Source: Nanohaloarchaea archaeon PL-Br10_U2g5
GTDB taxonomy: Archaea; Halobacteriota; Halobacteria; Halobacteriales; Haloferacaceae
DNA length: 7,514 nt
Direction: 5' to 3'
Assembly: GCA_001564205.1 (NCBI GenBank)
Contig: LKMY01000077.1
Location: 1-7,514, forward strand
Numbering within the stretch: the first letter of the stretch is position 1; every line of letters starts with the position of its first letter. The notes under the pieces were generated by a model. The model was not told the DNA's origin and did no database searches. It saw only the letters and a list, made by a program, of their open reading frames with translations. The translations under genes and the position numbers were made by a program. Below are positions 1 to 6,250 of the stretch, in pieces.

Positions 1-467
1 AGCGAGGTGAACATGTGGAGCTCGACGGTGATCACGAGCGCGAGCGCGGCGAGCGCGACGTACGTCGCGAAGATCCCGAGCTCGCCACCAAACAAGGCAC
101 CCACGAGCACCGGTAACAGCGCCAATACGAGCAGCTCGGACGGGAGCATCACCCGCCAGTCGCGAGCCGAGACCGCCGGCGCCAGAACCACTGCGGCGAG
201 CCCCGTGATGATCGCCATCGAGATGAGGTCGCCGTCGAGCAGGCTCTCGGCGAACACGCCGACGAGAACCGCGACTATCGCCCACGCGAACAGCGCGTTC
301 GTCCGCCCGTTGCGGAACAGCCGTGCAATCCGATCTTCGACCCGTTCATCCTCGATCGGAGCATCGGCGTCGATGCCTCCGTCCTCTCTCGTTGCTTCCG
401 GAGGCGCCGCTTCGAGCCGATCGGCGCCTTCCTCAAGAGACGTCGAGTCGGATCGGTCAGTATCCAT
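1..467 (-). CDS. Haloarchaeal integral membrane protein, 3' end cut by window
   Basis: This partial gene runs leftward, and the frame stays open for 155 codons to the window edge. The first ~55 residues are hydrophilic and very acidic (start MDTDRSDSTS), typical of a cytoplasmic haloarchaeal N-tail. Then come hydrophobic segments at about residues 58-75, 82-100, 109-126 and 130-151, so it is a multi-pass membrane protein with its N-terminus probably inside. I do not recognise the family and assign no function. Start choice: an in-frame ATG lies at 479 (four residues longer), but the TATA-like ATATCAA on the minus strand (plus 491-497) is centred ~27 nt from the ATG at 467, which fits a leaderless start there. 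It is divergent from the DUF2103-type gene, with which it shares the intergenic region. The plus-strand reading of this region is Ser/Ala/Arg low complexity and I treat it as a shadow. Confidence 0.8.
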   Translation of the reverse strand, partial: MDTDRSDSTSLEEGADRLEAAPPEATREDGGIDADAPIEDERVEDRIARLFRNGRTNALFAWAIVAVLVGVFAESLLDGDLISMAIITGLAAVVLAPAVSARDWRVMLPSELLVLALLPVLVGALFGGELGIFATYVALAALALVITVELHMFTS

Positions 468-490
468 GTGGCTGTTCATAGTAACACCGC

Positions 491-497
491 TTGATAT
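491..497 (-). promoter_or_regulatory. TATA-like box for the divergent membrane protein
   Basis: On the minus strand this reads ATATCAA within CCATATCAAG. It is centred about 27 nt upstream of the ATG at 467, the expected spacing between an archaeal TATA box and the first base of a leaderless mRNA. It is only ~15 nt from the alternative ATG at 479, so it also decides the start call. This rests on spacing and AT content alone. Confidence 0.45.
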
Positions 498-554
498 GGG
501 TTGCTGTCTCAGGTGTCGCAGCATCCAAACGCTTCTGTCCTCGAAAACGGACGC

Positions 555-561
555 ATTTTTA
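555..561 (+). promoter_or_regulatory. TATA-like box for the DUF2103-type gene
   Basis: ATTTTTA lies 24-30 nt upstream of the ATG at 585, in otherwise GC-rich sequence. It is preceded at 543-550 by GAAAACGG, a purine-rich stretch where an archaeal BRE would sit. No Shine-Dalgarno sequence is seen before the ATG, so a leaderless transcript is likely. Confidence 0.6.
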
Positions 562-584
562 CCCGAGACGCGCCTCCTCCCGAT

Positions 585-1361
585 ATGAACTGCCGGCGGT
601 GTGGGACCCCGATTCGAAAGCCCGGAGACTACTGTCTCACCTGCAACACCGCTAACAGCGACGCGGTCGTCGTCGAGTTCGCCGACGACCGCGCACGGCT
701 CACGATACTCGAGGAAGACGAAGTCGTCGGCGAGACGAGTATCACCACTCGTCCCGAACACGATGAGCAGCTGACCGAGATCCAACTCCGTAACTTCGCG
801 GGACGAGTCGCCGATGAGATCCGTCGCAAGCGACCCGAAACCGTCTACGCCGCGGGCGAGCGGGAGCCGCTCCGCGAGACGCGCGCACAGCTCCACCACG
901 AGTTCTATCGCGTCCCCGACACCGATGACGGAGGGGGAGGAGCCGCCGGCGGCAGCGACACCAAAACCGACAGCCCGGTCGTCGCCTGGGTCCTCGACCG
1001 CCGCGGTGAGCGCGCGCTGGAGGTCGTCGAAACACCCCCTCGCAAGAAGATCGGCGGCTCGCACTCCACGCTAATCGGCGACCGAAAAGGGCGGAAAGCG
1101 ATCAGTACGGTCGCACAACACCCGCACGTTAAGAAGATCGTGCCCGGGCCGATCGACGCCGGCGGGACCGGCTCACGGACGGGGCTCCGCGCGAAGGCGA
1201 CCCGTGCGGGAACGAACGGAAACGTCAGACTTCTCCTCCGAGACGGCTCCAGCGTCCAAGAGAACCGAGTCGTCACCACGGCGATGGACCGCGAGACCGG
1301 CGAACGCGTCCGCGAGGACCTCAACGAGGCGCTTCGAGACGCTGAACTCCAAGACGAGTGA
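585..1361 (+). CDS. Zinc-ribbon predicted metal-binding protein, DUF2103-type
   Basis: A soluble protein of 258 residues with three parts. (1) An N-terminal zinc ribbon with CxxC pairs at Cys3/Cys6 and Cys17/Cys20, which should bind one Zn2+. (2) An acidic middle region, about 25-112. (3) After a Gly/Ala-rich linker (about 116-123), a basic C-terminal module, about 130-250, with KKIGGSHST (154-162), an HPHVKK segment (179-184) and a PGPID turn. The C-terminal module resembles what I remember of the DUF2103 'predicted metal-binding' family; its molecular role is unknown. The basic, His-containing C-terminus together with a zinc ribbon would suit nucleic-acid binding, but that is inference. The frame is open upstream to 501, yet the ATG at 585 is chosen because the zinc ribbon starts there and a TATA box lies 24-30 nt before it. 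It is divergent from the membrane protein on its left and has its own promoter. Confidence 0.8.
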   Translation: MNCRRCGTPIRKPGDYCLTCNTANSDAVVVEFADDRARLTILEEDEVVGETSITTRPEHDEQLTEIQLRNFAGRVADEIRRKRPETVYAAGEREPLRETRAQLHHEFYRVPDTDDGGGGAAGGSDTKTDSPVVAWVLDRRGERALEVVETPPRKKIGGSHSTLIGDRKGRKAISTVAQHPHVKKIVPGPIDAGGTGSRTGLRAKATRAGTNGNVRLLLRDGSSVQENRVVTTAMDRETGERVREDLNEALRDAELQDE

Positions 1362-1422
1362 GGCTGATACCCCGAACCGTCGGCGTCTGGTCGCATACCT
1401 CACGGTCACCGACTCCCGGTAG

Positions 1423-1428
1423 CTATTT
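1423..1428 (+). promoter_or_regulatory. TATA-like box for the DtxR-family repressor
   Basis: CTATTT stands in a GC-rich gap 27-32 nt before the ATG at 1455, consistent with leaderless transcription from that start. A second AT-rich element, ATTTAAAA at 1447-1454, abuts the start codon and could instead drive a shorter transcript, so the promoter assignment is uncertain. Confidence 0.4.
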
Positions 1429-1445
1429 CCGCCACGGGTGACGAT

Positions 1446-1457
1446 CATTTAAAAATG
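1446..1457 (+). promoter_or_regulatory. 5-2-5 inverted repeat over the repressor start codon
   Basis: CATTT-AA-AAATG is a perfect inverted repeat with a 2-bp centre whose right arm contains the ATG of the DtxR-family gene. A site here would block initiation or early elongation, so it is a candidate autoregulatory operator. It does not match the classical DtxR or MntR consensus that I know, and short AT-rich palindromes can arise by chance. Confidence 0.3.
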
Positions 1458-2126
1458 CTGAGCGACGTGATGGAGGATTATTTAAAAGCGATCTACGTCC
1501 TCCAGTCCGAGCAGGGGCCGCCCGTCTCGACGTCCGCGATCGCGGAGTACCTCGAGAAGACACCGCCGTCGGTCACGGATATGCTTGGGAAGCTGGAGGA
1601 TCGCGGACTCGTCGAGCGCGAACCGTATCAAGGCGCGGAGCTGACGCCCGACGGTGAGGCGGTCGCGCTAGAAGTCGTCCGTCATCACCGGCTGTTGGAG
1701 GCGTTTCTCGCCGACCAGCTCGACTACGACTGGAGCGACGTTCACGACGAAGCAGACGCCTTAGAACACCACATCTCCGAAGAGTTCGAGCGTCGCGTCG
1801 CCGAAGCGCTCGGCGACCCGACGGTCGATCCGCACGGAGATCCGATTCCCGGCGCCGATCTCGAGCCGGTCGACGAGGGAAGCGGCCCCCGGCTCTCCGA
1901 TCACGTCGAGGGGGAACGAGTCGTCGTTACCCGCGTCTCTGACCGCGACGAGGCCGAGTTGGAGTACCTCGCTGACGCGGGAATCACACCGGGAACTGAA
2001 CTCGAGATCACCGACGTCGCCCCCTTCGGGATGGTGACCGTGGCGACCGCGAACGGCGAGCAGAGTCTGCCCGCGGAGATCGCCCGATCGATCCGCGTGA
2101 AGACCACCGAACCCGTCGGTGAGTGA
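1455..2126 (+). CDS. DtxR/MntR-family metal-dependent transcriptional repressor (SirR-like)
   Basis: A 223-residue three-domain repressor: winged helix-turn-helix (about 1-62, recognition region TPPSVTDMLGKLEDRGLV), dimerisation and metal-binding domain (about 63-140), and C-terminal SH3-like/FeoA domain (about 150-217, including DAGITPGTELEI). Aligned by eye to known members, the primary metal site would be Asp8, Asp101, Glu104 and His105, and the ancillary site His78, Glu82 and His97. Asp8 replaces the Met10 of DtxR and Asp101 replaces its Cys102, so the site is all hard ligands as in Mn-sensing MntR/ScaR rather than Fe-sensing DtxR; the Glu11 of MntR is Lys11 here. When metal-loaded it should dimerise and repress metal-uptake genes. 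Full length for a three-domain member. The ATG at 1455 gives the usual N-terminus; Met6 at 1470 is an alternative. Its neighbour downstream is an exporter with its own promoter. Confidence 0.92.
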   Translation: MLSDVMEDYLKAIYVLQSEQGPPVSTSAIAEYLEKTPPSVTDMLGKLEDRGLVEREPYQGAELTPDGEAVALEVVRHHRLLEAFLADQLDYDWSDVHDEADALEHHISEEFERRVAEALGDPTVDPHGDPIPGADLEPVDEGSGPRLSDHVEGERVVVTRVSDRDEAELEYLADAGITPGTELEITDVAPFGMVTVATANGEQSLPAEIARSIRVKTTEPVGE

Positions 2127-2215
2127 GCCGCGTGCGCGATACTGGCCGTCGACTCCCGATCCCGTCCACCGATGTTCGTCTCTCGACCGTGACGTTCGCA
2201 TCTCGTTCGCGAGGC

Positions 2216-2227
2216 TTTTCACGAAAA
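2216..2227 (+). promoter_or_regulatory. TATA-like region and 5-2-5 inverted repeat before the LysE-type exporter
   Basis: TTTTC-AC-GAAAA is a perfect 5-2-5 inverted repeat placed 18-29 nt upstream of the GTG at 2245. Its left arm is also the best TATA-like element for that gene. A protein bound here would compete with TBP, so it is a candidate operator. The same TTTTCACG octamer occurs at the equivalent position before the NAD kinase-like gene (6220-6227) without the second arm. Confidence 0.4.
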
Positions 2228-2244
2228 CGGCCGTCTGACCCGAC

Positions 2245-2937
2245 GTGAGCCTCCTCGCGACGTTGGCCGTCGGCGCCGTCTTCGGACTGGCGCTCGCGGC
2301 CCCGCCCGGGCCGATGAACGCGGTGATCGCCGAGGAGTCGGTGTTGCGCGGTCGGCTCGCCGGCTTTCGTGCCGGGCTCGGCGCGGCGACTGCCGACGTG
2401 ATATTCTTCGCGCTCGCCTACGTCGGGGTCGTCGCCGTCGTCGAGTCGTACCCGCTGCTCCGTGCCGTCATGGTCGCGATTGGGGGTCTGTTGATGTGTT
2501 ACTTCGCCGTCGGCGCGGCCCGTGGCGCCCGTGCGTCGTTTCGGCCGACTTCGGGCGGCGAGCCGTCGATCGAGGGCGGGAACGGGTTTCGAAAGGCGCT
2601 CGTGCTCGCCCTGACGAATCCGTATCAGGTGTTGTTCTGGCTCACCGTCGGCGTGGGTCTGCTCCGGTCGGGTAGCCTCGACGTCCTCTCGTTTCTCCCG
2701 CTCGTCGGCGACAGCCTCGCCGGGAGCCTCGTCGTCGCCACCGGCTCGCCAGCGCTCATTGGCGGGTTCTTCCTCGGCGTGTTGATCTGGATCGTCTGCT
2801 TCCCGGCCGGGCTCGTCGCCGCCGAGCGCAGAACCGAGACGTTCGCGCCGATCGTCGCGGTCGGATCCGCGGTCGTGCTTGCCGGCTTCGGCCTCTTCTT
2901 TCTCGTCGACGCGACGACGACGCTCCTGACGCTGTGA
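2245..2937 (+). CDS. LysE/ArgO/RhtB-type membrane exporter
   Basis: A 230-residue inner-membrane protein with about six hydrophobic segments (roughly 4-24, 42-65, 71-91, 118-140, 166-192, 201-222), the usual size for this family of amino-acid exporters. Family signatures are PPGPMN at 20-25 (the PxGP motif in the first helix), a helix-2 Asp51 in GAATADVIFF, and TNPYQVLFW at 124-132 (the NPK/NPx motif of the fourth helix). A polar loop at about 95-115 separates the halves. Known members export lysine, arginine, homoserine or threonine by proton antiport; other branches of the LysE superfamily export Mn2+ or Cd2+, so the substrate cannot be named. The GTG start is chosen because the hydrophobic first helix begins directly after it and a TATA-like element lies upstream. 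It lies 118 bp after the metal-sensing repressor, in the same direction. Confidence 0.88.
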   Translation: MSLLATLAVGAVFGLALAAPPGPMNAVIAEESVLRGRLAGFRAGLGAATADVIFFALAYVGVVAVVESYPLLRAVMVAIGGLLMCYFAVGAARGARASFRPTSGGEPSIEGGNGFRKALVLALTNPYQVLFWLTVGVGLLRSGSLDVLSFLPLVGDSLAGSLVVATGSPALIGGFFLGVLIWIVCFPAGLVAAERRTETFAPIVAVGSAVVLAGFGLFFLVDATTTLLTL

Positions 2938-2999
2938 GTCGACGCTCCGCTGTGAGTCGCCCGAGACGCGCGTGATGGCCCGTCGGTATGGAAAACGGC

Positions 3000-3004
3000 T
3001 TTGA
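3000..3004 (+). promoter_or_regulatory. TATA-like element for egsA
   Basis: TTTGA lies 23-27 nt upstream of the ATG at 3027 and is directly preceded by GAAAACGG (2991-2998), a BRE-like purine stretch also found before the DUF2103-type gene. No ribosome-binding site is seen, so the mRNA is probably leaderless. Confidence 0.45.
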
Positions 3005-3026
3005 CCCGTCGGCGTGATCGACCGAT

Positions 3027-4079
3027 ATGTTCGAGAAGTCCACGTGGATCAAGCTCCCGCGGAACGTGCTCGTCGGCCACGGCGTGCTCGACGACCTCGG
3101 CGAGGCGGTCGGCGAACTCTACCTCACAGGGCGGCCGCTGATCGTGACGAGCCCGACGCCGAACGAGATCGCCGGCGACCGGGTGCGCGCACAGTTCGAC
3201 GACCCCGCGACCGCCGTGGTCGAGGCGGCCTCCTTCGACGCCGTCGAGGCGCTTACAGAGACGGCGGAGGCGGTCGATCCCGGCTACCTGATCGCCTTGG
3301 GAGGCGGAAAGCCGATCGACATCGCGAAGATGGCCGCCGACCACCTCGAGGTGGGTTTCGTCTCCGTGCCGACGGTCGCCTCACACGACGGGATCGTCTC
3401 CGGCCGGTCGTCGATCCCCGAGGGCGACACGCGTCACTCGGTCGCCGCGGACCCGCCGCTCGCGGTCGTCGCGGACACGACGCTGTTGGCGAACGCCCCG
3501 TGGCGGCTCACCACTGCGGGCTGTGCGGACATCATCTCGAACTACACGGCCGTGAAGGATTGGCGGCTCGCCAACCGGCTGCGAAACGTCGAGTACAGCG
3601 AGTACGCGGGCGCGCTTTCGGAGATGACCGCCGAGCTGCTCGTCGAGAACGCAGACCTGATCCGTCCGGGGTTAGAGGAGTCGTCGTGGGTCGTCGTGAA
3701 GGCGCTCGTCTCCTCGGGCGTCGCGATGTCGATCGCTGGCTCCTCGCGACCGGCCTCCGGCGCGGAACACCTCATCTCTCACCAACTCGACCGAATCGCG
3801 CCCGGGAAGGCGCTCCACGGCCACCAGGTCGGTGTGGCCTCGATCATGACCGAGTACCTCCATAGCGGCGAGAACGGACAGTGGGCCGCGATCCGCGAGG
3901 CCCTCGGCGAGCTCGACGCGCCGACGACCGCCGCTGAGCTGGGGGTCGACGACGAGGAGCTGATCGCCGCACTCACTACCGCCCACGAGATCCGCGACCG
4001 GTACACGATCCTGCAGGGCGGGATCAACGAGGAGGCGGCGATCGAGGTCGCGACCGCGACGGGCGTCATCGAGCGGTAA
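3027..4079 (+). CDS. egsA: sn-glycerol-1-phosphate dehydrogenase (EC 1.1.1.261)
   Basis: Reduces dihydroxyacetone phosphate with NAD(P)H to sn-glycerol 1-phosphate, the backbone of archaeal ether lipids and the step that fixes their stereochemistry. It acts in the cytoplasm. The 350 residues match the family length. Visible features: an N-terminal Rossmann-like nucleotide-binding part with LGGGKPIDIAK (91-101), the substrate/nucleotide segment VPTVASHDGIVSGRSS (114-129, with Asp121), and the helical C-terminal metal domain. By comparison with glycerol dehydrogenases the Zn2+ ligands should be Asp168 (GCADIISNY), His248 (GAEHLISH) and His264 (LHGHQVG); all are present. The ATG at 3027 starts at the expected MFEKSTWIKLPRN N-terminus and has a TATA-like element 23-27 nt before it. 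It stands alone, with no lipid genes beside it in this window. A long antisense or shifted-frame reading over it is Arg-rich and is a shadow. Confidence 0.96.
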   Translation: MFEKSTWIKLPRNVLVGHGVLDDLGEAVGELYLTGRPLIVTSPTPNEIAGDRVRAQFDDPATAVVEAASFDAVEALTETAEAVDPGYLIALGGGKPIDIAKMAADHLEVGFVSVPTVASHDGIVSGRSSIPEGDTRHSVAADPPLAVVADTTLLANAPWRLTTAGCADIISNYTAVKDWRLANRLRNVEYSEYAGALSEMTAELLVENADLIRPGLEESSWVVVKALVSSGVAMSIAGSSRPASGAEHLISHQLDRIAPGKALHGHQVGVASIMTEYLHSGENGQWAAIREALGELDAPTTAAELGVDDEELIAALTTAHEIRDRYTILQGGINEEAAIEVATATGVIER

Positions 4080-4124
4080 CGTCGTTTCCGACCGGCCCCG
4101 GTCGATGAGAGAACCCGAAGCCGA

Positions 4125-4130
4125 CTTATC
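4125..4130 (+). promoter_or_regulatory. TATA-like box for the DUF420 gene
   Basis: CTTATC lies 22-27 nt upstream of the ATG at 4152. It supports that ATG over the TTG two codons earlier (4146). There is no Shine-Dalgarno sequence. Confidence 0.55.
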
Positions 4131-4151
4131 ACTCCGCCCCGTCGTTTGGAT

Positions 4152-4739
4152 ATGTCCGCAGCCAGCGTTCGCGCTCGCGTCAAACGCCGACCCGGGGCGA
4201 CCGTCCTCCTCCTCACCGTCGTCGGGTACGGCGCAGTGCTCGGTGCGTTTCTCGTGCCGGGCTTTCAGGCGTTGTTTCCCGACCTCTCGCGATCAACCGT
4301 CGACATTCTCACGCACGCAATTGCAGTCGTGAACACGCTCACGATTATCACGCTCTCGCTCGGCTGGTACTTCATCCGACGCGACGAGGTCAAGAAACAC
4401 GCCGCCGCCATGGCGACGTCGTTCGGCCTGATACTGCTGTTTCTCGGTATCTACGTTCCGCGCGTCGCCGGCGGCGGAACGAAGTACTTCGACGGGCCGG
4501 AGCTGGTCGGTACGGTCTACCTCGTGATGCTCGCGATCCACATCCTGTTATCCATCCTCGCCGTCCCCGTCGTCCTCTACGCGCTCGTGTTGGGACTCAC
4601 CCACTCGGAGCACGAGCTTCGGACGGAGGTTCCACACGCCAAAATCGGCCGGATCGCCGCCGGCTCGTGGCTGCTCTCGCTCGTTCTCGGCGTGGTCACG
4701 TACCTCATGTTGAACCACGTCTACGGCTACACGTACTGA
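4152..4739 (+). CDS. DUF420 membrane protein (CtaM/YozB-like)
   Basis: A 195-residue membrane protein with about five hydrophobic segments (roughly 16-40, 50-75, 84-103, 118-150, 167-188) after a short basic N-terminus (RARVKRRPG) that should stay inside. Histidines sit at or near the membrane faces: His55, His83 (KKHAAAM), His130 (AIHILLS) and His162 (PHAKIGRIAA). This helix layout and these histidines fit the DUF420 family, whose Bacillus member CtaM (YozB) is needed to mature cytochrome caa3 oxidase. By analogy this protein may help assemble a haem-copper terminal oxidase, but no oxidase or haem genes lie in this window, so the role is inference. The reading frame allows a TTG start at 4146; the ATG at 4152 is preferred on promoter spacing. 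The gene ends 118 bp before the M28 peptidase start. Confidence 0.85.
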   Translation: MSAASVRARVKRRPGATVLLLTVVGYGAVLGAFLVPGFQALFPDLSRSTVDILTHAIAVVNTLTIITLSLGWYFIRRDEVKKHAAAMATSFGLILLFLGIYVPRVAGGGTKYFDGPELVGTVYLVMLAIHILLSILAVPVVLYALVLGLTHSEHELRTEVPHAKIGRIAAGSWLLSLVLGVVTYLMLNHVYGYTY

Positions 4740-4827
4740 CTCGACGCGGTCGACGATGACCACTGCCGTCCTGTCTACCGACGATTCCGCCGCTGTTTCT
4801 GTCGCCGCCGTTTCCGCCACCGAACCG

Positions 4828-4833
4828 CTTAAC
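4828..4833 (+). promoter_or_regulatory. TATA-like box for the M28 peptidase
   Basis: CTTAAC lies 25-30 nt upstream of the ATG at 4858. Its position inside the upstream open frame argues that translation starts at 4858, not at the earlier ATG at 4756. Confidence 0.5.
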
Positions 4834-4857
4834 GCGCTCCCCGGAACAGATGCAGCT

Positions 4858-6186
4858 ATGACCGACTGGATCGGCGACACCTTCAACAGCGATGTCGGCT
4901 GGAACCACCTCGAAGCACTCGTCGACATCGGCGACCGGATGGCCGGCTCCGCGGGCGAACGCACGGGGCTCGAACTGACCCGGGACGCGCTCGCCGCGGT
5001 CGGCGCCCGCGACGCCCGAATCGAACCGTTCGATATCCAAGGCTGGGAGCGCGGCGACAGCGAGATCCGACGCGCCGCGACGAACGAACCCGTCGCCAGC
5101 GGGCAAAACGCCTGTATCGCGCTCCCCCGGAGCCCCGCCGGCGAGGCGACCGGCGAATTCGTCGACCTCGGTTATGGCGTTCCGGACGATTTCGACGAGG
5201 CCGGCGACCTCGACGGAGCGGTCGTGATGGTCTCGTCGGACACGCCGGACTCCGTTGACCGGTTCATCCATCGCCGAGAGAAGTACTATCACGCCGTCGA
5301 GGCCGGCGCGGCGGCGTTCGTCTTCGCGAACCACGTTGAGGGGACGCTTCCCCCGACCGGCAGCGTCGGGACCGAGGCAGCGCCGGTCGGTGATATCCCC
5401 GCCGTCGGCGTGTCGAAAGAGACCGGCGCGCGGCTCGCTCGCCGGTACGAGGGCGAGACGCTGACCGTCGATGTCGACTGTGAAACCCCGGACGCGACGA
5501 GCGGCAACGCCGTCGCCGTGCTCGGTCCCGACACCGACGAGTTCCTCGTCGTCTCCGCGCACGTCGACGCGCACGACATCGCCGAGGGAGCGATGGATAA
5601 CGGCGCCGGGACGGCGACGGTAGTCGAGGTCGCGCGCGCGCTTGCCGCCCGAGAGGACGAACTCGACACCCAGGTCCGGCTCATCGGGTTCGGCGCCGAA
5701 GAGGTCGGACTCGTCGGCTCCTCGCGCGTCGCCAACAGCGTCGACCCGAACCGAGTGAAAGCCGTCGTCAACGTCGACAGCAACGTGTTCGGTCGGACGT
5801 TACGTCTCGATCACCACGGCTTCGACGCGCTCGAAGCCGCGGGAGAACACGTGAGCGACCGATTCGACCATCCGATTGCGCTCGGTGGCGAGTTGGTTCC
5901 TCACAGCGACCACTGGCCGTTCGTACAGCGCGGGATACCCGGATACATGGTCTCCGGCGAGACGGAGGGACGCGGCCGTGGGTGGGGCCACACCGGTGCT
6001 GATACGCTCGATAAGCTGGAGTCCCGAACCCTCCGCGAGCAGGCGATTCTACTGACAGACCTCGTCGTCGAACTCGCCGACGACGGCGTGATTACGAGTC
6101 ACAAGAGCGACGACGAACTCGTGTCGGCGCTCGAAGCGGAAGGGAAAGCGACGGGGATGAAGATCACCGGCGACTGGCCCTTTTGA
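4858..6186 (+). CDS. M28-family zinc metallopeptidase with PA-like insert
   Basis: A 442-residue aminopeptidase-type enzyme expected to carry two co-catalytic Zn2+ ions. The N-terminal part has the family's usual cap (DIGDRMAGSAGE, 23-34). A PA-like domain follows at about 95-205 (DLDGAVVMVS, then AGAAAFVFAN). The M28 catalytic core starts at about 215. Candidate metal and catalytic residues in order: His235 and Asp237 (SAHVDAHD), Asp247 (GAMDNGAG), Glu281 as general base with Glu282 as ligand (GAEEVGLVGS), Asp307 (VNVDSNV) and His378 (GHTGADT); HSDHWPF (349-355) is also typical. All key residues are present, so it should be active. There is no signal peptide or Tat motif, so it is probably cytoplasmic and works in peptide turnover; the substrate is unknown. 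The frame is open back to an ATG at 4756, but those 34 residues are Ala/Ser/Thr-rich and contain the likely TATA box. Confidence 0.92.
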   Translation: MTDWIGDTFNSDVGWNHLEALVDIGDRMAGSAGERTGLELTRDALAAVGARDARIEPFDIQGWERGDSEIRRAATNEPVASGQNACIALPRSPAGEATGEFVDLGYGVPDDFDEAGDLDGAVVMVSSDTPDSVDRFIHRREKYYHAVEAGAAAFVFANHVEGTLPPTGSVGTEAAPVGDIPAVGVSKETGARLARRYEGETLTVDVDCETPDATSGNAVAVLGPDTDEFLVVSAHVDAHDIAEGAMDNGAGTATVVEVARALAAREDELDTQVRLIGFGAEEVGLVGSSRVANSVDPNRVKAVVNVDSNVFGRTLRLDHHGFDALEAAGEHVSDRFDHPIALGGELVPHSDHWPFVQRGIPGYMVSGETEGRGRGWGHTGADTLDKLESRTLREQAILLTDLVVELADDGVITSHKSDDELVSALEAEGKATGMKITGDWPF

Positions 6187-6219
6187 TCCGCGGAGCGGGG
6201 ATGGCACCGAACCGGGAGG

Positions 6220-6225
6220 TTTTCA
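6220..6225 (+). promoter_or_regulatory. TATA-like box for the NAD kinase-like gene
   Basis: TTTTCA lies 26-31 nt upstream of the ATG at 6251, in the 64-bp gap after the peptidase gene. It suggests that the NAD kinase-like gene can be transcribed separately, although read-through from the peptidase cannot be excluded. Confidence 0.5.
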
Positions 6226-6250
6226 CGCGCGCCGGGCGCACCACTCGGAT

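Noticed and set aside
7..588. Plus-strand open frame opposite the partial membrane protein
   Set aside because: Translation is Ser/Ala/Thr/Arg low complexity, while the minus strand gives a clean membrane protein with four hydrophobic segments and an acidic tail.
2202..2219. Small hairpin CTCG-TTCG-CGAG followed by GCTTTT, resembling a terminator after the repressor gene
   Set aside because: The stem is only 4 bp and archaeal termination does not need a hairpin; the T-run is better explained as the TATA-like element of the exporter gene.
3014..3865. A long open frame over egsA in the +2-type frame
   Set aside because: Its translation is an Arg/Gly-rich string without domains, as expected from shifted reading of a GC-rich gene, and egsA in the other frame is unmistakable.
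4705..5574. A 289-codon antisense open frame over the M28 gene
   Set aside because: Its composition is low in hydrophobic core patterns and it mirrors codon bias of the clear M28 coding strand.
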